Origin: Streptomyces sp. TBY4 | GTDB taxonomy: Bacteria > Actinomycetota > Actinomycetes > Streptomycetales > Streptomycetaceae | DNA length: 64,000 bases | NCBI RefSeq assembly: GCF_024213195.1 | Contig: NZ_JANAVF010000006.1 | Span: 434,001 to 498,000, forward strand | Direction: 5' to 3' | Shown: positions 1-9,113 of the stretch, in pieces | How positions within the stretch are numbered: the first letter of the stretch is position 1 | How the letters are laid out: every line of letters starts with the position of its first letter | The notes under the pieces: model-generated | The model's input: only the letters and a program-made list of their open reading frames with translations | What the model was told of the DNA's origin: nothing | Databases searched by the model: none | Made by a program: the position numbers and the translations under genes

Positions 1-2
1 CG

Positions 3-50
3 CTGTTCGCGGCGCGCGACCGGCTGTCGGTGGTGACGCGGCGGATGTAG
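3..50 (+). CDS. C-terminal end of an upstream gene (partial)
   Basis: One frame is open from the window edge to a TAG stop and would end in the residues LSVVTRRM. The product cannot be identified from 15 residues. It is listed because the next gene starts over 100 bases later and a hairpin follows this stop, as expected for the end of an upstream transcription unit. Confidence 0.3.
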   Translation: MFAARDRLSVVTRRM

Positions 51-91
51 CGGCGGGGCATCCGGGGGGCGGTGCGGTGGAGGGCCTGGTT

Positions 92-111
92 CCTCCCCCG
101 GGTGGGGGAGG
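92..111 (+). terminator. Short hairpin after the partial upstream gene
   Basis: CCTCCCCC pairs with GGGGGAGG around a four-base loop. There is no T run, so termination is plausible rather than shown. Confidence 0.3.
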
Positions 112-165
112 CGGTTCCCCTTCAAGGGGGAGGTGGCGGGGGCGCGGAACCGGGACCGTTGAGTC

Positions 166-1155
166 ATGACCACACGAGCGGTTCGACAGAGTGACACGGC
201 GTACGACACGAAGCCGTCGGCCCCCGCGCTGGGGACCGGGCACAAGATCCTGCGGGCAGTGGCCCTGGCCTCCGCCGTCCCGTACCTGGCGATGAAGGCC
301 GCCTGGCTGGGCGGGAGCCGGATCGGCATACCGGATGGCAGCGTGCTCCTGGAGCACGGGCTGTTCTTCGCCGTGGCGAACGCGGTCACGCTGGTCATGG
401 ACGCCACCGTGATCCTGCTCGTGCTGGTGCTCACCCGCCCGTGGGGCATGCGGGTGCCGTCGTGGCCGCTGGTCGTCCCGGCCTTCGTCGCGACCGGGCT
501 GCTGATCCCGATTTTCACTGGGTTCCCGGGCCAGATCGCCGTCAAGGCGCTGGGCATGGGGGCGGACGAGGCGGCTCAGGCGGCTCAGGAGCCCTTCCTC
601 GACCCGTGGGTGTTCAACATCGTCTACATCGGCTTCATGCTTCAAGGACTCGCTCTGGCCGGGCTGTTCGTGCCCTATGCGCGGGAGCGCTGGGGCACGC
701 TCTGGCAGGGCGTGCTGGGGAAGGGGCTCCCGTCGTCCACGGGGGTGGTGGCGGGAGCCTCGGCGGTACTGGGCCTGGCCGTGGCCGCGGTGCAGCTGTA
801 CTGGGCGTTCGGAGGCACGGCCGGGCTGAGCGCGAATCAGATCGCGGTGTACTCCGCGGAGACGGGCGTGGTCAACGCGGTCCACGCGATGTGCGCCCTC
901 GTGGCCGTCGCCGGGGTGCTGCTGCTGGCCAGGGGCGGGCAGCGGGCGGCGCGTTGGCCGCTGGTCCTCGCGTGGACCGGGTCGGCGGCGGCGCTGAGCT
1001 GGGGCGCGTGGCTGCTGATCGCCGTGCTGGGCCCGGACCCCGATGGCGAACAGCCTTCCGCGATACTCCACTTGGCCTACGCTGGCCAGATGATCACCGG
1101 AATACTCGGCGCCGTCGTCCTCACCCGGTTCCTCGCCTCCCGCCGCACGGTGTGA
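166..1155 (+). CDS. Multi-pass membrane protein, unknown function
   Basis: A 329-residue integral membrane protein with roughly eight hydrophobic segments, for example around residues 30-50, 65-90, 95-115, 150-170, 195-215, 235-255, 265-290 and 300-320. The N-terminus is short and cytoplasmic-looking. I do not recognise a named family. Its TGA stop overlaps the GTG start of the histidine kinase gene (GTGA), and that gene overlaps its response regulator, so the three are probably translated as a coupled operon. The membrane protein could be an accessory sensor or a target of the two-component system; that is inference. The ATG start fits the first hydrophobic segment. Confidence 0.85.
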   Translation: MTTRAVRQSDTAYDTKPSAPALGTGHKILRAVALASAVPYLAMKAAWLGGSRIGIPDGSVLLEHGLFFAVANAVTLVMDATVILLVLVLTRPWGMRVPSWPLVVPAFVATGLLIPIFTGFPGQIAVKALGMGADEAAQAAQEPFLDPWVFNIVYIGFMLQGLALAGLFVPYARERWGTLWQGVLGKGLPSSTGVVAGASAVLGLAVAAVQLYWAFGGTAGLSANQIAVYSAETGVVNAVHAMCALVAVAGVLLLARGGQRAARWPLVLAWTGSAAALSWGAWLLIAVLGPDPDGEQPSAILHLAYAGQMITGILGAVVLTRFLASRRTV

Positions 1156-2510
1156 CGCGGGTGGGGCCGACGGCGAGGGGGAGGGCCGGCCCGAGCCGGC
1201 TGCTGGGGGCGCGGGCCCGGCTGCGGTGGGTGCACCTGATACTCGGCGGGGCCCTGCTGATGCCGTACTTCCTGCTCACGCAGGTGGTGGTCGGAGCCCT
1301 CGGTGGCGGGAGCGACGCACGTACCTCGCTGCTGCTCAACTTCGCCGCCTATGCCCTGGCCCTGCCGATCGTCGCCGTGAGCGGACTGTTCGGACTGGTC
1401 CGGCCGATGTCGGTGGCCGCGGTGCGGGCCATGTGCGCGGTGCCGGGAGAGGGGCTGGCCGAAGGGCCGGCCCGGAGCTGGGCGGCCCGGGGGCGGGCCT
1501 CGGTCTGGTGGACCCTGCACCTGGGGGTCGGCGCCCTGGTCAGCGGGATGAGCCTGGCGGTACCGCCCATGGCGGTGGTGCTGCTCGCCCTGCCGTTCGT
1601 GGGCGCGCTGCGGAAGCTGCCGGTCGGGCTCGGCCCGGTCGACGCACAGGCCCAGCCGTACCTGGCCCCCCTGCTCGGGATCGGGCTGCTGGCCGGGCTC
1701 GTCCTGTGCGCCGCGGCGGCGGGGGCGCTGCTGGCCCGGCTGGCGCCCGTGCTGCTGGGGCCGACGGCGGCGGACCGGCTGGCGGCCGCCGAGGAGCGCG
1801 CGGCGGACCTGGCGGTCCGCAACCGGCTGGCCCGGGAGCTGCACGACGCCGTCGGGCACGCCCTGAGCGCGGTCACCCTCCAGGCGGGCGCCGCCCGCCG
1901 GGTGCTCGACAGCGACCCCGGCTTCGTCCGGGAGGCGCTGGCCGCGATCGAGGAGACCACCCGGCGCACGGTGGGGGAGCTGGACGCCGTGCTCGGCCTG
2001 CTGCGCGAGGGCGACGGGGCCGGCGACGCTGCGGGCCCCGGGGGCGCCGGACCGCTCGCCGCCCCGACGCTCGCGGCCGACCTCGACGGGCTGCTGGCCC
2101 GCAGCCGGGCCTCGGGGACCCCGATCACCACCCGCCAGGACCCGGGACCGGCCGGCGACTGGGGGCGGCTTCCGGCGATCGCCTCCCGTGAGGCGTACCG
2201 GATCGTGCAGGAGGGGCTGAGCAACGCACTGCGGCACGGGACGGGCCCGGTCGATCTGCGGATCCTCGTACGGGAACGCGGGGAACCGGGGGAACCGGGA
2301 GACCGGGGCGCATCGGGTGGGCATCAGGAACTGGAGATCATCATGACGAACGATCCGGCGGACGCTCCGCCGGCCCGCACCACCGGGGGCCGGGGGCTGC
2401 GCGGCGCCGCCGAGCGGGCCGCGCTGCTCGGCGGGCGGGTCGAGGCCGGCCCGCACGGGGGCCGCTGGCGGCTGCGGGCCGTCCTCCCGCTCGGCGGGGG
2501 CGCCCGGTGA
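1152..2510 (+). CDS. Sensor histidine kinase, NarL-partner type (HisKA_3)
   Basis: About 452 residues. The first ~210 residues hold several membrane segments, so the sensor is membrane-embedded without a large extracellular domain. The dimerisation/phosphoacceptor segment follows with the H-box ARELHDAVGH, typical of the HisKA_3 class, then a GHKL ATPase domain with the N-box EGLSNALRHG and a late glycine-rich GGRGLRG box. The reading frame stays open far upstream, but the GTG at 1152 overlaps the preceding stop and gives a normal N-terminus; the upstream extension lies inside the neighbour in another frame. It should phosphorylate the response regulator encoded immediately downstream (four-base overlap). 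The signal is unknown. Confidence 0.9.
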   Translation: MTRVGPTARGRAGPSRLLGARARLRWVHLILGGALLMPYFLLTQVVVGALGGGSDARTSLLLNFAAYALALPIVAVSGLFGLVRPMSVAAVRAMCAVPGEGLAEGPARSWAARGRASVWWTLHLGVGALVSGMSLAVPPMAVVLLALPFVGALRKLPVGLGPVDAQAQPYLAPLLGIGLLAGLVLCAAAAGALLARLAPVLLGPTAADRLAAAEERAADLAVRNRLARELHDAVGHALSAVTLQAGAARRVLDSDPGFVREALAAIEETTRRTVGELDAVLGLLREGDGAGDAAGPGGAGPLAAPTLAADLDGLLARSRASGTPITTRQDPGPAGDWGRLPAIASREAYRIVQEGLSNALRHGTGPVDLRILVRERGEPGEPGDRGASGGHQELEIIMTNDPADAPPARTTGGRGLRGAAERAALLGGRVEAGPHGGRWRLRAVLPLGGGAR

Positions 2511-3175
2511 CCCGGCCGCCGCTGCGGGTGGTCGTGGCCGATGACGAGCGGATGGTCCGGACGGCCCTGCGGGTCATCCTCGACGCCGAGCCCGACATGG
2601 AGGTCGTCGGGGAGGCGGCGACCGGAGCCGAGGCGGTGGCCGTGGTCCGGGCGCTCGCCCCGGACGTGGTGCTGATGGACGTGCGGATGCCGGAGATCGA
2701 CGGCATCCGGGCCACCGAGCGGATCCTCGCCACCATGGCCGGGCCGCCCCGGGTCGTGGTGGTCACCACCTTCGAGAACGACGCCTACGTGTACGACGCG
2801 CTGCGCGCGGGAGCCTCCGGCTTCCTCCTCAAGCGGGCCGACCCCGACGAGCTGGTTGCCGCGGTGCGGCTCGTGGCGCGCGGGGACTCGCTGCTCTTCC
2901 CGGCGGCGGTCCGTTCCCTGGCCGCCGCCCATACCCCGCCGGGGGCCGCTCCGGCCGCCGCGCCCTGGGTCGCGCGACTCACGGAGCGGGAGGCCGACGT
3001 GCTGCGCCTGATGGCCACCGGGCTCTCCAACCAGGAGGTGGGGGAGCGGCTCGGAGTCGGCCCGCAGACGGTCAAGACGCACGTGGCGGCGGTGCTGGCC
3101 AAGACCGGCTCCCGGGACCGGACCCAGGCGGTCATCGCGGCGTACGAGGGAGGGTTCCCCATGAAGAAAGGCTGA
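2507..3175 (+). CDS. Response regulator, NarL/LuxR family
   Basis: A 222-residue protein with an N-terminal receiver domain (acidic pair in VADDERM, phosphoacceptor aspartate in VVLMDVRMPEIDG, conserved Lys in FLLKRAD) and a C-terminal LuxR-type helix-turn-helix beginning LTEREADVLRLMATGLSNQE. It starts with GTG overlapping the kinase stop by four bases, so kinase and regulator are made together. It is expected to bind DNA as a phosphorylated dimer. Targets are unknown; the operon itself is a common target in this family. Confidence 0.95.
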   Translation: MTRPPLRVVVADDERMVRTALRVILDAEPDMEVVGEAATGAEAVAVVRALAPDVVLMDVRMPEIDGIRATERILATMAGPPRVVVVTTFENDAYVYDALRAGASGFLLKRADPDELVAAVRLVARGDSLLFPAAVRSLAAAHTPPGAAPAAAPWVARLTEREADVLRLMATGLSNQEVGERLGVGPQTVKTHVAAVLAKTGSRDRTQAVIAAYEGGFPMKKG

Positions 3176-3237
3176 GAACTCCGCCACAATCGGGGCAGAG
3201 CGGAACGGCTGGGGCGGCTGGGGCGTCCTTCTGGGGG

Positions 3238-4692
3238 ATGAACAAGACGATCAGGCGTGCGTCGGTCTTCTGTCTGCTTCTGGTGCTGGCCCTCTTGGTG
3301 CGGGTCACCTGGGTGCAGGCGTACCAAGGCCAGGCCCTCGCAGACAACGACAACAACCGGCGCAACCTCATCGGGAAGTACGAGAACCCGCTGGGGAACA
3401 TCATCGTGGGCGGGGAGGCGATCACCGGCTCCCAGGACACCGGCGGGAAGGACTTCCGGTACAAGCGGACCTACACCGACGGACCGCTGTACGCGCCGAT
3501 CACCGGCTACAGCTCCCAGGCCTTCGGGTCGACCATGTTGGAGGGCATCTACAAGAACATCCTCAACGGCTCCGACAACCGGCTCAAGACGATGATGGAC
3601 ACGCTCACCGACAAGCGGGCCGCCCCCGGCAACGTCCTCACCACGATCGACAAGAACGTCCAGAAGGCGGGCTGGGACGCGCTCCAGGGCAAGCAGGGCT
3701 CGGCCGTGGCGATCGACCCGGCCACCGGCGAGATCCTGGCCATCGTGAACAACCCGTCCTTCGACCCGGGCAGCATCTCCGGCGCGGGCACCGCGGAGCA
3801 GAAGGCGTGGGACGCGCTCAACGCCGACGGCGGCAAGGCCATGGTGAACACGGCGCTGCGCAACCCGCAGGCGCCCGGCTCCACCTTCAAGCTGGTCACC
3901 CTGGCGGCGGCCATCGAGAACGGCCTGGTCACGAACATCGACACGCCGACCTCCGTGCCCGGCGACTACACGATCCCCGGGACCAAGATCAAGCTCAGGA
4001 GCGAGGTCACCGACGCGCAGTGCAACAACGTCAGCCCCCGCACTGCGCTCAAGCTCTCCTGCAACAACGTCTTCGCCGACTTCGCGCACAAGCTGGGCCA
4101 GGACAAGATGCGGGCGATGGCGGAGAAGCTGGGCTTCAACGTGGTGCAGAAGCTGCCCGTCTGGACCGACCCCGCGAGCAAGTACCCGACGAAGAAGATG
4201 TCCGTCGACCAGGTCGCGCAGACCGGTATCGGCCAGTTCGACGTCCAGGCCACCCCGCTCCAGATGGCGATGGTGAGCGCCGCGATCGAGAACGGCGGCA
4301 AGCTCGTCGCCCCGCACGAGGTCTCCGAGGTCACCGACTCCAACGGCAACGTGCTGGAGAGCTTCAAGAACCCGAAGTCCACGCAGGTGATGAGCGGTAA
4401 GACCGCCTCGATGCTGCAGGACGCCATGAGGACGGTCGCCACCGAGGGCGGCGGCCGGAACGTCCAGATCCCCGGTGTCGAATCGGGCGCCAAGACCGGT
4501 ACCGCCCAGCGCGGCGTGGACAACAGCCTGCCGCCGCTCGCCTGGTACACCACGTACGGCAAGGCGGGCGGCAAGCAGATCGCCGTCGCCGTGGTGATCG
4601 TCGGGTCCGACACCGACCGCTCCGAGATCGCCGGCGGCAAGCTCGCCGCTCCCGTCGCGCAGAAGATGATGGAGGCGTGGCTGAAGAAGTAG
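3238..4692 (+). CDS. Class B penicillin-binding protein (transpeptidase, PbpA-like)
   Basis: A 484-residue peptidoglycan DD-transpeptidase anchored by one N-terminal membrane helix (about residues 8-28). The penicillin-binding motifs are in order: SxxK as STFK at 215-218 (acylated serine), SxN as SCN at 274-276, and KTG at 419-421. The region before residue 150 is a short class B dimerisation domain. The size suits the PbpA group rather than the larger FtsI. No rodA/ftsW partner is adjacent, so it is an extra, stand-alone class B enzyme. The space between the preceding regulator stop and this ATG is 62 bases. A strong terminator lies 42 bases after the stop. Confidence 0.93.
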   Translation: MNKTIRRASVFCLLLVLALLVRVTWVQAYQGQALADNDNNRRNLIGKYENPLGNIIVGGEAITGSQDTGGKDFRYKRTYTDGPLYAPITGYSSQAFGSTMLEGIYKNILNGSDNRLKTMMDTLTDKRAAPGNVLTTIDKNVQKAGWDALQGKQGSAVAIDPATGEILAIVNNPSFDPGSISGAGTAEQKAWDALNADGGKAMVNTALRNPQAPGSTFKLVTLAAAIENGLVTNIDTPTSVPGDYTIPGTKIKLRSEVTDAQCNNVSPRTALKLSCNNVFADFAHKLGQDKMRAMAEKLGFNVVQKLPVWTDPASKYPTKKMSVDQVAQTGIGQFDVQATPLQMAMVSAAIENGGKLVAPHEVSEVTDSNGNVLESFKNPKSTQVMSGKTASMLQDAMRTVATEGGGRNVQIPGVESGAKTGTAQRGVDNSLPPLAWYTTYGKAGGKQIAVAVVIVGSDTDRSEIAGGKLAAPVAQKMMEAWLKK

Positions 4693-4733
4693 CCCCGCCG
4701 GGCACGCGGGACGCACGGGAGCCGCGGGAGGAG

Positions 4734-4767
4734 CGCGCCGGGAACCGCGGGGGTTCCCGGCGCGTTT
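4734..4767 (+). terminator. Intrinsic terminator of the PBP gene
   Basis: A perfect 13-bp GC-rich stem (CGCGCCGGGAACC with its complement), a five-base loop and a trailing TTT, sitting between the PBP stop and the acetyltransferase start. Confidence 0.8.
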
Positions 4768-4775
4768 CCCCCTCC

Positions 4776-5270
4776 ATGATCAGAGCCGCGCGCCCCGCCG
4801 ATCTCGACGCCATCGCAGCCCTCCACACCCGCGCCCGCGCCACCTACTACCAGGGCCGGATCCCGGAGGAGGCCTTCAGCGGCGGGGCGGAGCTCGCGCG
4901 GACCCGCGAGGGCTGGTCCCGGGCGGTCGCCCGGCCCGGGGACGCCGGCGCGGTGCTCTGCGCCGAGCGGGACGGAGAGCTCACCGGGGTGGCGGCCTTC
5001 AGCACCACCGGCGGCGGGACCACCCTCACCCAGCTGCACGTGGACCCCGCGCACTGGCGCCGGGGCACGGGGGCGGCCCTGCACGCCGCCTGCCTGGACG
5101 CCTGGCGCCGGGCGGGCGTCCGCAAGGTCCGACTGGAGGTCTACGAGCACAACCTGCGCGCCCAGGCCTTCTACGCCACCCACGGCTGGCTCCCGGAACC
5201 CGCCGGAACCCGGACCGCGGGCTCGCACCGCGTCCTGTGGCTCGCGGTGGGGGACCCGTCCGGGGAATGA
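4776..5270 (+). CDS. GNAT family N-acetyltransferase
   Basis: A 164-residue single-domain GNAT protein. It begins MIRAARPADLDAIAALH, the usual first strand and helix, and contains the acetyl-CoA loop region LHVDPAHWRRGTGAALHAA (Q/RxxGxG/A type) followed by VRLEVYEHNLRAQAFYATHGW, the standard fourth motif. An in-frame ATG lies upstream at 4677, but it falls inside the PBP gene and its terminator, so 4776 is chosen. The acetyl acceptor cannot be predicted. It stands alone between the PBP terminator and the DsbA-like gene. Confidence 0.9.
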   Translation: MIRAARPADLDAIAALHTRARATYYQGRIPEEAFSGGAELARTREGWSRAVARPGDAGAVLCAERDGELTGVAAFSTTGGGTTLTQLHVDPAHWRRGTGAALHAACLDAWRRAGVRKVRLEVYEHNLRAQAFYATHGWLPEPAGTRTAGSHRVLWLAVGDPSGE

Positions 5271-5351
5271 GACGGGCCCCCGGATGGTTGAAGGCGGAAC
5301 AGTCGATTCCGTAGAGGGAATCCACAGAGGGAAGCAGAGGGAACAGGGAAC

Positions 5352-6062
5352 ATGCGCGTCGAGATCTGGAGCGACATCGCCTGCCCGTGGTGCTACATCG
5401 GCAAGGCCCGGTTCGCCAAGGCGCTGGCCGGCTTCGCGCACCGCGAGGAGGTCGAGGTGGTCCACCGCTCCTTCGAGCTCGACCCGAACGGCCCCAAGGG
5501 CCAGGTGGCGCCCGTCCTGGAGATGCTGGCCAAGAAGTACGGCCGCACCCTCGACGAGGCCCGCGCCATGGAGGAGCACGTCGCCGCGAGCGCCCGCTCC
5601 GAGGGGCTGACGTACCGGACCGAGGGCCGTGACCACGGCAACACCTTCGACATCCACCGCCTGCTGCACCTGGCCGCGACCCGCGGCCGCCAGGAAGAGC
5701 TGCTCGACCTCGCCTACCGCGCCAACTTCGGCGAGGAGCGCTCCGTCTTCGAACCCGAGGTCCTGGTCGCCCTCGCGGTGGAGGCCGGACTGGACGAGGC
5801 GGAGGCCCGCGCGGTGCTGGCCGACGAGTCCGCGTACGCCGCCGAGGTGCGGGAGGACGAGCGCGAAGCGGCCGAACTGGGCGCCAACGCCGTGCCGTTC
5901 TTCGTGCTCGACCGCCGCTACGGGATCTCCGGCGGGCAGCCCGCCGAGGTGTTCGCGCAGGCGCTGGAGCAGGCCTGGGCCGGCCGCGAGGTCACCTCGC
6001 CCGCCGCCCCCGAGGGCGAGGCGTGCGAGCCCGACGGAGCGTGCGCGGTACCGACCCCGTAA
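5352..6062 (+). CDS. DsbA-family (FrnE-like) thiol oxidoreductase
   Basis: A 236-residue cytoplasmic thioredoxin-fold protein with the active-site CPWC right after the first strand (IWSDIACPWCYIGKAR) and the cis-proline region GANAVPFFV near residue 185. The all-helical insertion and the final C-terminal cysteines (EACEPDGAC) fit the FrnE/2-hydroxychromene-2-carboxylate isomerase-like DsbA subgroup. The family catalyses disulfide exchange; FrnE-like proteins are linked to polyketide clusters and oxidative stress, but nothing nearby indicates a pathway. No signal peptide is seen. AGGGAAC precedes the ATG. Confidence 0.9.
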   Translation: MRVEIWSDIACPWCYIGKARFAKALAGFAHREEVEVVHRSFELDPNGPKGQVAPVLEMLAKKYGRTLDEARAMEEHVAASARSEGLTYRTEGRDHGNTFDIHRLLHLAATRGRQEELLDLAYRANFGEERSVFEPEVLVALAVEAGLDEAEARAVLADESAYAAEVREDEREAAELGANAVPFFVLDRRYGISGGQPAEVFAQALEQAWAGREVTSPAAPEGEACEPDGACAVPTP

Positions 6063-6147
6063 GGATGCGCCCCGGGCCGGCCGACCGGACCTGCCCAAGG
6101 CCCGGCCCGGCCTGTCACGGCCCGGCCCGGCTAGGCCCGGCTCCGGC

Positions 6148-7236
6148 TCAGGCGGTGGGCAGGGCCGCCGACCAGGCCGAGTCCGCCGCCGCGAGGGCTC
6201 CGGCCGGGTCCAGCGACAGGGCCCCTGCCAGGGCCGTCAGGCAGGCGCCGACGGTGTCCCGGGAGGCCGCCGTGCCGTAGTGGTTGACCCGGACCATCTC
6301 CCGGGCCAGCGCGCCGCCGCCCGCCGCGAGGGGGGCCGCCGGATCCGCCGCGAGGGCCTTCGCCACCACCAGGGAGGCCTCCGGCACCCGGAGGGTGGTG
6401 GCCACCGGGGCCGCCGCCGCGTCCAGGCCGACGTACGGGGCGATGCCCAGCGCCACCGCACCCGCGCGGGTCGCCGCCGCCGCGGCCGCGTGGCGGGCCG
6501 TCACCGACGGCAGGCCCTCCGCCGCGATGCGGTCGAGGCAGGCCTCCAGCGCCAGCATCTCCAGCTGCGCCGGCGCGTGCGGCAGCGCCGTGCGGCCGCC
6601 GTCGATCCAGCGCTCCTTCCAGTCCAGCAGGGAGAGGTAGGAGCGGCGCGGCGCCGAGGCGTTCTCCGCGAAGCGGGCCCAGGCGCGGTCCGAGACCGAC
6701 ACCGCCGAGACCCCCGCCGGTCCGCCCATGGCCTTCTGCGCGCCGATCACGCACAGGTCCACGCCCCACGCGTCCGGCAGCAGCGGCTCCGCGCCCACCG
6801 AGGCCACCGCGTCCAGCATGAACAGTGCCCCGTGGGCCCGTACGGCCTCGCCGATCTCCGCCACCGGGTTGGTGTTCCCGGTGGCCGCCTCCGCGTGGAC
6901 CAGGGAGACGAAGTCGATCTCCGGGTGCTCCGACAGGGCCCGGTCCACCTGGGCTCCGGACACGGCGGTGTCGAAGGGGACCTCCAGGTCCACGACGTGC
7001 GCCCCGCAGTCGCGCAGCCAGTTGCCGAAGGTGGTCCCGTAGGGGCCGGTCACCACGTTCAGCGCGGTCGAACCGGGCCGTGCGCCCGAGCGGATGCACC
7101 CCTCCAGCGGCAGTAGCGCCTCGCCCTGGGTGATCACCACGTCGGCCCGGGTCCCGAGCAGCTCCGCCACCCCCCGCTCGATCGACGCGAAGCGCGCGGC
7201 GGTCAGGGGCGGGAGGTCCAGGAGGGGGTGGTTCAC
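6148..7236 (-). CDS. PLP-dependent aminotransferase, class V
   Basis: A 362-residue fold-type I PLP enzyme of the alanine-glyoxylate/serine-pyruvate aminotransferase group. The Schiff-base lysine is in VIGAQKAMGGPAG (about residue 190), the cofactor aspartate in FMLDAVASVG, and an early VITQGEALLPLE segment holds the glycine-rich substrate loop. The gene begins with GTG. It lies alone on the minus strand, convergent with the DsbA-like gene and divergent from the amidohydrolase gene. The exact amino donor and acceptor cannot be told from sequence. Confidence 0.88.
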   Translation of the reverse strand: MNHPLLDLPPLTAARFASIERGVAELLGTRADVVITQGEALLPLEGCIRSGARPGSTALNVVTGPYGTTFGNWLRDCGAHVVDLEVPFDTAVSGAQVDRALSEHPEIDFVSLVHAEAATGNTNPVAEIGEAVRAHGALFMLDAVASVGAEPLLPDAWGVDLCVIGAQKAMGGPAGVSAVSVSDRAWARFAENASAPRRSYLSLLDWKERWIDGGRTALPHAPAQLEMLALEACLDRIAAEGLPSVTARHAAAAAATRAGAVALGIAPYVGLDAAAAPVATTLRVPEASLVVAKALAADPAAPLAAGGGALAREMVRVNHYGTAASRDTVGACLTALAGALSLDPAGALAAADSAWSAALPTA

Positions 7237-7351
7237 GGCGCCGCTCTCTTCGTTCTCTCGGTCCGGGCTCGTTCTCCCGGTCCGGGGCGTTCGTCCGGAA
7301 TGCTCCGGACCGGTCTGGAGAGCCTACCGAGCCCCCACATAGAGTGCCGCC

Positions 7352-8467
7352 ATGAGCGACGAGGTCAATGGAGACAACGTGAGCCCGGGGACGCTGCACG
7401 TGAAGGGCCGGGTGCTGGTCGGGCCCGACGAGGTCCGTGACGAGCTCTGGGTGGTCGGCGGCCGGATCTCCTACGAGCGCCCGCGCGGCGCCCGCGAGGT
7501 CACCGAGGTCGCCGGATGGGTCCTGCCCGGGCTGGTCGACGCGCACTGCCACGTGGGGCTCGACGCCCACGGACCGGTGGATGCGGACACCGCCGAACGG
7601 CAGGCCCTGACCGACCGGGACGCCGGCACCCTCCTCATCCGCGATGCCGGATCCCCGTCCGACACCCGCTGGATCGACGACCGCGAGGACCTGCCGAAGA
7701 TCATCCGGGCGGGCCGGCACATCGCACGGACCCGCCGCTACATCCGCAACTTCGCCCACGAGATCGAGCCCGCCGACCTCGTCGCGTACGTGGGCCGCGA
7801 GGCGCAGCGGGGCGACGGCTGGGTCAAGCTGGTCGGGGACTGGATCGACCGCGAGGTGGGGGACCTGACCGCCTGCTGGCCGCGGGCCGAGGTCGAGGCT
7901 GCCATCGCCGAGGCCCACCGCCTCGGGGCGCGGGTCACCGCGCACTGTTTCGCCGAGGACTCCCTGCGGGACCTGGTCGAGGCGGGCATCGACTGCGTCG
8001 AGCACGCCACGGGGCTCACCGAGGACACCATCCCGCTGTTCGCGGAGCGGGGGGTGGCCATCGTCCCGACCCTCGTGAACATCGCGACCTTCCCGAAGAT
8101 GGCGGCGGGCGGCGAGGCCAAGTTCCCGCGCTGGTCGGCGCACATGCGCAGGCTGCACGAGCGGCGCTACGACACCGTCCGCGCCGCCCACGACGCGGGC
8201 ATCGGGGTCTACGTCGGCACGGACGCGGGGGGTTCCCTCCCGCACGGCCTGGTCGCGGCCGAGGTCGGCGAGCTCGTCAAGGCCGGGATCCCGCCGCTGG
8301 AGGCCCTCTCGGCGACGGCCTGGGGGGCGCGCGAGTGGCTCGGCAGGCCCGGCCTGACCGAGGGGGCGCCGGCCGACCTCGTGGTCTACGGGACCGATCC
8401 GCGGGCCGACGTACGGGCGCTGGCGCAACCGCTGCGGGTGGTGGTGAACGGCAGGGTGGTGGCCTGA
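7352..8467 (+). CDS. Metal-dependent amidohydrolase (imidazolonepropionase/dihydroorotase-like)
   Basis: A 371-residue amidohydrolase-superfamily enzyme with a small beta-sandwich around a TIM barrel. Metal-binding landmarks are DAHCH (about residue 64), GDGWVKLVGDW with a possible bridging lysine, VTAHCF, CVEHATG and the catalytic aspartate in VGTDAGG. The C-terminus ends with PLRVVVNGRVVA, the usual return of the sandwich domain. A TAGAGT hexamer lies six bases before ATG, so a leaderless transcript is possible. The substrate is probably a cyclic amide or a dipeptide, but this is inference. Confidence 0.9.
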   Translation: MSDEVNGDNVSPGTLHVKGRVLVGPDEVRDELWVVGGRISYERPRGAREVTEVAGWVLPGLVDAHCHVGLDAHGPVDADTAERQALTDRDAGTLLIRDAGSPSDTRWIDDREDLPKIIRAGRHIARTRRYIRNFAHEIEPADLVAYVGREAQRGDGWVKLVGDWIDREVGDLTACWPRAEVEAAIAEAHRLGARVTAHCFAEDSLRDLVEAGIDCVEHATGLTEDTIPLFAERGVAIVPTLVNIATFPKMAAGGEAKFPRWSAHMRRLHERRYDTVRAAHDAGIGVYVGTDAGGSLPHGLVAAEVGELVKAGIPPLEALSATAWGAREWLGRPGLTEGAPADLVVYGTDPRADVRALAQPLRVVVNGRVVA

Positions 8468-8504
8468 GGCCTTACGGACGACACGGCGGGCGGCGTCGGC
8501 CCCG

Positions 8505-9113
8505 TCAGGCGCCCACCGGCAGCAGCCCGTTGATCGCGGCGACGGCGGCCTGCGGTTCGTCGGCGTGGCAGCGGACCGTACGCACCTCCGTGCGCCGCCC
8601 CAGCAGGCTCACGGCGGTGACGGGCCGGGTCAGCTCGATGGTGACCGAGGTCTGTGACGCGACGGCCACGTCGAGCACGCCGTCCTCGGCCTTGTTCGCG
8701 TCCGGGAAGCGGAGGTCGTAGCGGGCGGAAGCGATCGCTTCCAGGGGTATCCGGAGGTCGAGCCGAGCACCGCGCCGCACCCGCAGTCCGCCCGGCCCGA
8801 CGACGTGCGGGCGCGTGACGGCGGCCGCGTGCAGCCCCAGGACCAGAAGCACCGTGTAGAGGTCGAGGACCAGCATGACCAGGTGGGGGACCGGGTGTTC
8901 GGCGAGCATGAAGGACACCCCGACCGTCTCGACCAGGAAGAAGAAGGCCAGCCCGTACGAGGTCGACGCCTGAGCACGCGCGTACCCGACGGCGATGTCC
9001 CCGTCCCCGACCCCGTGCGGGCGCCGGACGACCCACAGCCCGAGGCTCGTCATCCACCGCCCCTCGTGTGCCGCCAGCCGTCGCGTCTTCGTGATGAATG
9101 CCCCGCTCCCCAT
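8505..9113 (-). CDS. Membrane protein of unknown function
   Basis: A 202-residue protein with two hydrophobic helices near residues 50-70 and 78-100, followed by a soluble C-terminal half with PH-like beta content (GLRVRRGARLDLRIPLEAIASARYDL). The helix pair plus bacterial PH-like layout is common in actinobacterial membrane proteins, but no family name is certain. It converges with the amidohydrolase gene, leaving 37 bases between the stops. Its upstream region is shared with the LAETG protein gene. Confidence 0.75.
   Translation of the reverse strand: MGSGAFITKTRRLAAHEGRWMTSLGLWVVRRPHGVGDGDIAVGYARAQASTSYGLAFFFLVETVGVSFMLAEHPVPHLVMLVLDLYTVLLVLGLHAAAVTRPHVVGPGGLRVRRGARLDLRIPLEAIASARYDLRFPDANKAEDGVLDVAVASQTSVTIELTRPVTAVSLLGRRTEVRTVRCHADEPQAAVAAINGLLPVGA

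Noticed and set aside
441..1151. Upstream extension of the histidine kinase frame
   Set aside because: It overlaps the membrane protein gene in another frame and encodes Gly/Arg-rich sequence; GTG 1152 is a coupled start.
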